From Macrostomum hystrix (taxonomy: Eukaryota > Platyhelminthes > Macrostomidae): a stretch of 64,000 bases of DNA. Each line of letters begins with the position of its first letter. The first letter of the stretch is position 1. The notes below the pieces were generated by a model, which saw only the letters and a list, made by a program, of their open reading frames with translations, was not told the origin of the DNA and searched no databases. The stretch lies in the NCBI GenBank assembly GCA_950097015.1, contig CATNEN010000039.1:13362501-13426500 (forward strand), read 5' to 3'. Below, piece by piece: positions 56,354 to 64,000 of this stretch. The translations under genes were made by a program, and so were the position numbers.

Positions 56354-59300
56354 ATGGACTACTTGGACGCTCTTCTATCGCGAAATCGAAAGCGTTTCCT
56401 CGCTCTGGTCAAAGCAGACCGTGTGAGCCAGGTAGATAAAGCTCGTTACCAAGGCAACGGGCTTGTTCATGTGGCAGCCGCCAGCTCAAGAGCAGAGCTG
56501 GCTGAGCTTGTCATGCAAGCCAAACTCAATCCGGAGGAGCGAAACGATGAAGGCATGACTGCCGTCCATGTGGCTGTCTCGACTGGAAATGCAGAGGCTC
56601 TGAAGGTGTTCCTAAATTTTGGAGCGGATCCGACCGCAACCTACGGTCGGGTGCGCTGGAGCCCGGTGCACCTGGTGGTTCGATCCACCGCTGTAGCAGC
56701 CACATCTCAGCTGGAGATGTTGAACCTGCTGGTGAAGCATGGGGCCAATCCCAACCTGACGGATGCAGACGGTAACACGCCGCTCCACCTGGCGGTGGAG
56801 ATCGAAGCGGACAAGCGAGTGATTGCGCAGCTGACTGAAGCTGGTAAAAACCTTGCCACCGCGCGCAACAATCGCCACCTAACCCCGCTGGAGTACGCGG
56901 CAATCAATGGTAACAGGCGCGCGATACAGCAGCTGATAAAGCGCGGCGCTGTGCCGCAGATTCGGCTGCTAAATCGGTCCGGCTATATCGCCTACGTCGA
57001 AGTATTCCTTGAGATCTCGATCAGCAAGATGTCAACAGACTCAGTGGAAGCTCTGATGCGGCATGCTGACTTTCAGTCTCTGATAAACTACATTGTTTCG
57101 AACAAACTGAACGAGCCAAGTAGACGAGACGCTCAAGGCGGCCAGTTGACCATGATAAGCGACTTGTTGCACTCGCGCTACAGCGGTTTGGGTACGTTTA
57201 AGAGCCTTCTCGAATTCAATGCCAATACCCAGTTCGCCAATTATCTGGCCGACGATTCCAAGGCCCTCGAAGCTTGGGCAGACCTTGTTGTGACCTACAT
57301 TCTTTACCGAGAGTCTGTCTCTCTGTTGAAACTTCTGATCGACGACAGTCTTCTGTTCTACCTGTCAGACCGAGCCATTCAAGCCCAGCTGTTTGACCTA
57401 TACAAAGGCAAGCTAAATCGGTACCTCCCGAGCTCGCTAACTCACACCTTCATAGCAGAGGATGGAGCTTCAAAGTCGCAGATAGAGCTAAAGTTGCATC
57501 AGTGGCTGCAACGAAAATCTGGCATCTGCTTAGAAAAGTTTAATTTTACTAACACCAGTGTTCTCTCGATCAGTACGAGACAGGTATTCCGAGCCCCTGC
57601 CTTGAGTTTAATTACCTGGACAACAGCATCGGGTCTCTATCACCTATTGCCCTACTTGTTCGTGGCCGAAGACACTGATAACATTCCTCTCGGGCTGTTC
57701 AATATGGCCTTGTTGAATCATCTAATGAATGCTCGAAGCTCAGTCGGCACGCAGTTCAGCGAGGACGCGGAGTATTACCGCCTTGAGCTCGAGTTGCTCA
57801 TCCACAATCTGGTATCCCGGATGTGGCACCTCGACAAGTCGTATGAGAAGATTGACTCGGCCTTGTTCCTGCTGCAGCAGCTACCGGTGTACGGCAAGGC
57901 CAGCATGCTGGACATGGCTATGCAGGCTCAATCGATGAAGATACTTCAGTTCTCAAGCAGCGTTGTCGCGATGCGACTGCTCTGGTACCGCAGCCTCAGT
58001 TGGATGTCATCGAGGCACCGAATTTCGCTTACAATTTCAGCTCTCGGACTCTGGTTCGTTCTGCTTATACCTATTTTTGTGCCTCTAGTTGAAAAATTTA
58101 CGCCGGCGGAGCAAAGCATTTTTCAGTTTTTGCGCATTGGCCTAGTGCCAATTCTGGCTTTTGTCAACCTGCTCATCGGTTTGGGCATTGCGGGTCGCTA
58201 CACTCAGCGGAAACAATCTCGATTACGACAGCAGGCAGAGAATGTGGCCGATAAGCAGCGAGATAAATTTGGGAGCCTCCTGCTGACTGGAGCTCCGGGC
58301 CAGCGGTGGCATTTCAACGCGCTGTTCTCTAACTCACCGTTGTCTTCTGAAGGATCGGTGTTGGAATTCCTAAGGACTCCAGCCGTGAAGTACATCGCAT
58401 TTCTCGTCACATATGCTGCTTTTCTGACTCTCGGGTTCTGGATTGGGGCCATGCAATTTCGATACGTGATCTCCGACACTGAAATTCTCTACTGGATCTT
58501 ATTTTTTAGCTACTTACTTGAAGCCGTACAACAGTTTATCAGATCCAAGCTCTTCGAAAGCTGTTTTTATAAGCATTCAATCTTCTGGGCTGTTGTGTCA
58601 CTTCTCAGCTATTTGCTGGGTCTGATTGCTTTCACCTGGCGAATGGTTTATCACACAGCCAATCGAAATGGCAGGACAGCCGAAGAGTCCCAGGAAGTTG
58701 TTGATACATCCTTTCTGCTTGCCCGCTATCTGTTTGTTCTCTCCCACGCGTTGGCGTTCCTTCAGGTATGGCGCTTCTTGACCTCGACGCCTTGCATCGG
58801 GCTGCTGATTCGGATGATTGAAAAGCTGGTCAAGTATTATCTGTGCCACTTTCTACTGCTCATGTCGCTAGTCATGATTCGCGGGGCATTCATTTTTGCA
58901 AGCATACTTTATCCGCAGGTAGGTTAATTTATTGTGCTGGCTAATTTCTTGTTGTTGCTTTATTGAAAAAAACGGCGTCCTTAATCAGGTCTTAGATAGA
59001 TAAAGAACCTGACAATGTTTTATGATCCCTAACAGTAGAAAGACTACACTATTCCCCTCTGGGATAGACCACGAGAGAACTTCAAATACTCACTACTCAC
59101 TTCAGGACAGCTCCCAAACCGAATGACAGATTTTCGTAAAAGTTCATCGCATGAATCAAAAGTTTCCACCCTTTACGATGTGCTGGACTTTCACGAAAAT
59201 TAGCCATTCTGTTTGGGAGCATTCGGAAAGTAGGCTATTTGAAGTATTGAAATAGTTATCACTTTGATAGATTTGCATCTTTCCAAACACCTTGCTAACC

Positions 59301-59921
59301 TAAATTCGCCAGGGCTACGCCTTGCAAGCCAATAATGGAACGGTCACAAAGCTGCCACTGCCGGTGTACATTTTGCGCATCTTTGTCCACTCCTACTATT
59401 CCATTATGGGCGAATTTCTTTCCGACTACCTGAGCGGATTCGACTGCCAGTCGGATGCAATTTGCCCAGCAACTCTGATTGGCAGCGGCCTTGTCACCCT
59501 GTTTCACATGTCTGGCTACGCCTTTTACACCACCCTGCTGCTTCTGGGCCTTCTCATCTCTTTGGTAACCACCATTGTTGACGAACTCAACCGGCACCAC
59601 GTCGCTTATTGGCAGATGGCGCGTTACGATTTCATGCAAGAGCTAAATTACTACTCTCTGCTCTACCCGCCATTCAACGTGCTGCAGATTATTGTTGAGT
59701 GGGTTGGCTTCTTCACTTCCAGGAATCGATTTTCTTGGCTCTACGATCTTAAATATGGCTTCTACAGTCAGGAGAGCATCATCAACAGCCTGCTCAGTCA
59801 GACCTATGTCCTTGAGAGGGACCGCAAGCGCTTACTTACCGAGATTGACCAGAGACGCGAGCACCGGACTAAAACCAAGATTGAAACTGCGTCGCTCAAT
59901 CGCTGGAACTGCTCACTTTAG
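56354..59921 (+). CDS. TRPM-type cation channel with N-terminal ankyrin repeats
   Basis: Two exons (56354-58918, 59313-59921; CAG|GTAGGT to ATTCGCCAG, phase 0) encode 1057 residues. Residues about 34-200 are canonical ankyrin repeats (NGLVHVAAASSRAELAELVM; GMTAVHVAVSTGNAEALKVF; DGNTPLHLAVE). The middle region has a TRPM-like pre-S1 block (MLDMAMQAQSMKILQFSSSV then LLWYRSL), the pre-S1 hydrophobic stretch, S1 (FLRTPAVKYIAFLVTYAAFL), S2-S3 with EAVQQF, S4-S5 (LTSTPCIGLLIRMIEKLVKY) and S5 (SLVMIRGAFIFASILYPQ). Exon 2 encodes the pore (YSIMGEFLSDYL), S6 (LLLLGLLISLVTTIVDELN) and the TRP helix (HVAYWQMARYDFMQELNYYS), matching TRPM order. Classical TRPM channels carry SLOG/MHR domains at this end; none is seen here. 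It may be a TRPM relative or a separate TRP branch. A MITE lies in the intron; AATAAA follows at 60068. The C-terminus is short, without a kinase or NUDT9 domain. Confidence 0.93.
59030..59257. mobile_element. MITE-like inverted-repeat element in the TRPM intron
   Basis: A palindromic element with arms of about 70 bases: the left arm includes CTCCCAAACCGAATGACAGA and the right arm its diverged complement (CCATTCTGTTTGGGAGC). A matching half lies at 1640-1798. No coding capacity. Confidence 0.75.
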
Positions 59922-61165
59922 CGATTAATTACTAAGAAGCAGCTGTTTTAAACATTTGAAAACGTTGGCTAAATTATGTAGCCAAACATTACGTAAATGA
60001 CGTAGCGAGAAAATGCTGCATAGTCCAAGACCCATCTCAAAGTACTCAGGAAAACTAAACTATGATAAATAAATAAAACTTTCAATTAGAGCATTACGGG
60101 GCGATGTCTCAAAATGTTATTCTCCAATGACGTATTTCTCAGCGTTACTGACTTCAGAAATTAAATTGTTGAGACTAGATAGCACCGTGTACTTTCCTGT
60201 GAAAAGGCCTCAAAGTATCTGCAATAAACAAAAGATCGCGACTGTACTGCAAACGAGTGTGAGCAAAAGCCCTGCTCTCTGCATTGTAAATTGGTCCTAT
60301 CAACCTACTCAACCTACTAATGTATTTTTCTATTTATATTAGCTACAGTAGATACAGTACAACAACAAAATACGCTAGTCCCAAAAGTCAGGGAGGCAGC
60401 GTCAGATGGTGCGCCGCAGAGCCAGCGCGTGAACGGGCCCTGTAGATACAGTAGCTACTATTTAAAGTAGTTAAAGTGGCTAAAGGACCCTCACACGTTA
60501 CTCAAGCTTCACGCGCTTGTCACAGATGACGGAGAGCACTATATTTTGTTTGCTGTTGTATATGCGAAGTTGCAATTTATCAGATTTAATTTGAATTAAT
60601 TATTTTGCCATTCCTAAAACTTTAAATTTCTTAGAAACTAGCCTGCCCGTCACTGTCTGAGACCAAAAAATTTCTTTTGTTTTGTATGACTTTTCGACCA
60701 GAACACCTGGCACAGGACTCTAAGTGTCTGAAATGCTGCATTAAATAAGACGGGCCATTGTCATTTATGGGGAAGAATTGAGTTAATTGCGAGCGACAAT
60801 CACACCAAAGCAGCGCAATGGACTATTCATTCATATTTTTCGAATATTATTACGGAAATATTTATATTTTCCCATTCCAAAGAAGCATGCTGTTGTACTA
60901 GCTTAGTAGTTTAAATAGTTAGCTTTTTACTAATAACTTTTGGAAAAAAAAGTGTCAAAATTAATTTTTTAAACAGATGACAGAGGACAAAAATCTGAAA
61001 ATTAAACACTACCATTTGTTTAATAAGACTAATACTACTAAATTCGAAGGGCATTGCATTGAGGAAACAATGTTTTGATGAGATTTGCTAATTACAGTCT
61101 AGTTATTGTAGACTCATATTAATGATACTCACAGGGTGGCTGGCACAACATTTGGATCCGCAGCC
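59922..61165. other. 3' UTR and intergenic spacer
   Basis: AT-rich, with no gene beyond the TRPM-type 3' UTR. A GC-richer island at 60365-60450 (GGCAGCGTCAGATGGTGCGC) differs from its surroundings but matches nothing else here. Confidence 0.5.
60068..60077 (+). terminator. Polyadenylation signal of the TRPM-type gene
   Basis: Overlapping AATAAATAAA, 147 bases after the stop codon. Confidence 0.6.
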
Positions 61166-61287
61166 AGCGAGGAGGCAATTCTGCCCATTGCGCTGACTCC
61201 TGAGCACACGCACACACACAATAAATGCGGCCTCGCCATGCCATCGAACTCAAAGACCTTGGAGCGAGCGGCGAACGCGTTAGACCT
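61166..61287 (-). mobile_element. SINE family A with internal deletion
   Basis: Keeps the tail (GCAATTCTGCCCATTGCGCT) and the tRNA-side part (GCGGCCTCGCCATGCCATCG to AACGCGTTAGACC) but lacks about 130 bases of body between them. Confidence 0.78.
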
Positions 61288-61850
61288 TTTTGGAGATTGA
61301 GTTTATAGTACGTAACTATCTATATTGCATGTAATAATTCATGCAAGTAATAATTCAGGAATATTTTTATTTTTTAACAGAAAAGCTTCTCCAATTTCTG
61401 AGTGGTTCGCTTTTTCTGGATGATAGTTTAAACGAAATTTTGTTTTAAATGTCGTTCGTTACATTGGCACAAATAAAAAAATGAAAGTAGTACGAGATGG
61501 AGAGAGAAAGGGACAATGTTTAGAATTGCTTGTACTCGTAGTTTATAAGTGAATGACAATGACATCGAGACGGGTGATTAACTCATAACCCTATTTTGCG
61601 TATAGCCAAGTCGACAAGTTAAGCTAAATTCTTAATCACCTTTACAAGTCAACCCTAAAGTGAGCATTCAGGAGTTCGCTTTTGGGATACTTTAGGCTTG
61701 AGTTCAGAAGTGACAGGTTAGTTTGTACAAGTATTCTTTTAACTACGCGAGCAAATATCAAGCAATCCGGTTATGCTTGTATAAAATGGCTCTGTCAGGT
61801 GTCGTTAAACAACCATAAAATAATCTGACAGATCATTGTGCTCAATCGAT
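61288..61850. other. 3' flank of the protocadherin gene
   Basis: AT-rich spacer with no gene; probably protocadherin 3' UTR on the minus strand. I could not place a confident poly(A) signal. Confidence 0.5.
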
Positions 61851-64000
61851 CTAAACACGTCCATCAGGGTAGACAATGCGAGGCCGCGAGCAGCTTTGCG
61901 AATCCGGCTGCGGAGGCGGCATTATGGTCAGACCACCACCAACCAACTCAATGGACTCCGGCAGCGCGGACATCAGGCTGGGGACGCCACCGGAGCTGAT
62001 GGTTGCAGCCTGCTGCTGCAGTTGATGATGCAGGTGATGATGATGATGATGCAGCAGCGGCTGCAGAGCTTGCAGACTCGCTTGACGAGATGCGGCAGCG
62101 GCTGCCGAGTTGCCGCTGGCCGAAGAGGCGGGACAGAGCGCGCAGGACAGGTCTTCGTCTGAACAGCCGCGTCCGCTGTCGGAACGATTGGCGTCGGCGC
62201 CGACTGTGGCCACCTCGGCAGCGGCTGCGGAGGCAGCTGACGCGGCTGCAGCGGCAACTACAGAAGACGACACGGAGAAGGCAGAGGCGGCTCCTGACAG
62301 CGCGAGTGGCTGAAGATGCCGGTAGAGACTTGCTGCGTCTTGAACTATGAAGGGCCGGCCGCACTGTTGCAAAGTGTTCACGTCATGCTAGTTAGTCAGT
62401 TGATGTCAGGTAAAATTGATTACTACCAAACTCCAAAACAACCCTTGACTGCAACATTCAGCTCAAAGGCTAGAGGAGTCTAATTCGGTGGGGTTGAAGT
62501 GCTGACAACGCGAGCTTCCCAGGAAACGAGAAGGCGGACCAACTCGCGAGCTGGCGCCCCGGAAGGGCCCGGGACTTGAGGCCCCATCTTCCGTTATCTG
62601 CGCCAGAGTGAGGGGCACTGGATGGAATCCAAGCACCAGGAAATGTGAACCAAATACCCAGAACTGTTGCCAGTCTGCACAGCCTGCGTAAAGCCCTTCT
62701 AAAGCTCAAACTCAGCGACCTCAGAGTGGTCAATTTGGCCAATTCGGCGTAGACGCCAGTCTACGCGAGGGCGCGGCTCGAACATCTTGGGCCATCTTGG
62801 GCCCTAGAGCAGCCCGCTGCATGCCCAGTGCCTCAGGGACACCGGGAGCCGACCCTTCCCCACTGCAGGTCAACTTATTTGATTATTTACTCACCCCCAT
62901 TGTGTGGCAGATATGCGAGTGCTGCGACCCGACGTCGCAGCTGGCCTCAGTAAGTGGCGTCTCCTGCTCGCAGTACCTCTGGTCGGCATCGTCCTGAACA
63001 CCCTTGTGGCTGCTAAATCTGCCACCGCCGCTGTCTCCGCCATGACCTCCGTCTCCGCTGCCGGCTCTGTAGGCTAGGTCAAAGAGACCCCCAGTGCAGG
63101 ACCGATTGATGCAGGCCACGGCTAAAATCAAAGCGACAGCGAGTAGTGCGGATACTGAGGCCAGAGTGATGATGATGACCACGTTGCGTCGTGTATGCCG
63201 CTCTGTCAGGCTAGCTGCAGTCTCGTCTGGGGCGATTGGCGCAGTGTTGTCAACGTCTATGTAGATCACCTGCAAGTTTTCATACAATACTTTTTGTGGT
63301 CTCTCAGTGCTCGTTGCTTGCATATAATACTCGTAGTATTTGCGAAACGACCTGACTTTCCGAGGAGAACTACATCACTTTTTAATCTGCTTTATTCTCA
63401 TAAATTAGCTTTTATCTCGACGATGCCCATGTTTTTGTGATTCTATAAGTTGCTTACGAGCGTAATCGTTTTTTCTTTTCATTCAATGAGTGGTCTTGTC
63501 CTCTCACCCGAGTGTCCGCCCAGCCAGCTTTAATCCCGTTGCCGACGACACGCACCAGGACTGTGTGCCGCCTCAGATCCACAATGCCCAGCTCTTGCGC
63601 AACTCGCAGGTCTCCATTCTGCGGATCGATGCGAAAGCGAGGTGGAAATGTCTCGGGCGTCACCAAGTGGTAGACCATGCGAGCGTTCTCGCCAACGTCC
63701 GGATCTACGGCGCGAACCCGGAGCACCAGTGCGTCCTGGGGATGCGTGTAGATGCTCATGCGAACGGAGGTGCCATTGTCAGGCGGCGATACAATCCTTG
63801 GCGGCTCGTCGTCCTCGTCGATGATCTGCACAATTACTTCCGTGTCCGTGTGCCTGGCCAGGCCGCCGGGGCCCTGGTCGGATGCACGCACCCGCAGTCG
63901 GTGCTCGGCGCATTGTTCCCTATCGAAGCTGGCGAGAGCGTGCAGGGTCCCGTCTTGGTCAAGCCGGAAGCTGGACGCTGTCAAGCTTGGAAGCAGCGTG
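61851..64000 (-). CDS. Protocadherin, C-terminal part (gene runs off the window)
   Basis: Three exons: 64000-63508 (partial), 63269-62895 and 62363-61851, all phase 0. The first encodes parts of two extracellular cadherin repeats: LRVRASDQGPGG, VIVQIIDEDDEPP, VRAVDPDVGENARMVYHL, FRIDPQNGDLRVAQELG. These are calcium-binding cadherin signatures (A-D-x-G, DxDxGxNA). It ends CGG|GTGAGA. Exon 2 (from TTGCAG|GTGATC) holds a membrane segment (VVIIITLASVSALLAVALIL) and a glycine/serine-rich cytoplasmic part ending HTMG before GGTGAGT. The last exon uses an acceptor at TTGCAACAG; the tail is low-complexity (alanine, glutamine and histidine runs) and ends in TAG. The last junction is the least certain. 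Expected role: calcium-dependent cell adhesion at the plasma membrane, likely neural. Confidence 0.9.
62364..62894 (-). other. Last protocadherin intron
   Basis: GC-rich intron between the membrane exon and the tail exon. A 90-codon frame (62470-62742, minus) has no domain and breaks the phase pattern, so I leave it out as an exon. Confidence 0.5.

Overview
This window is animal nuclear DNA. Its genes have GT-AG introns and encode metazoan families: TRPC, a TRPM-type channel, a rhodopsin-type GPCR, an EPHX3/4-type epoxide hydrolase, WSC-domain secreted proteins and a protocadherin. tRNA-derived SINEs, LTR elements, a TIR transposon and many minisatellites fill the rest. The repeat load, moderate GC and families suggest a free-living invertebrate, perhaps a macrostomid-like flatworm. 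That identity is inference.

Layout. 1-6.5 kb: minisatellites, a SINE and the first visible exon of a TRPC channel (minus). 7.1-24.5 kb: a decayed non-LTR retrotransposon (ORF1 remnant, then an endonuclease remnant) split by a 14.86 kb insertion. The insertion reads LTR-internal-LTR-internal-LTR on the minus strand, with TG...CA ends, a 4-bp target duplication (ACTG), a primer-binding site matching tRNA-Leu and a purine tract. Its unit is exactly 6273 bp (LTR 2318, internal 3955). I see no reverse transcriptase in it, but each internal region holds a possible four-exon gene on the opposite strand. 24.7-35.3 kb: two near-identical WSC genes in inverted orientation, with a transposon graveyard between them: a TIR DNA transposon, two solo LTRs of one family in opposite orientation (each with a 4-bp duplication), a third broken WSC exon and a 17/18-bp satellite. 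35.7-44.4 kb: an epoxide hydrolase gene (minus) whose two largest introns carry 24-bp minisatellites. 44.9-51.2 kb: dispersed repeats, a 16-bp satellite, a SINE and a 24-bp satellite. 51.6-54.7 kb: a GPCR gene with satellite-filled introns. 56.4-59.9 kb: an ankyrin-TRPM-type channel. 61.9-64.0 kb: the 3' end of a protocadherin gene (minus).

The genes do not form an operon or pathway; they are independent loci. Membrane signalling and adhesion proteins dominate. Several unrelated minisatellite families share a GATTC/GAATC core and sit in or beside introns, so local tandem-repeat birth seems to be the main force shaping this region.
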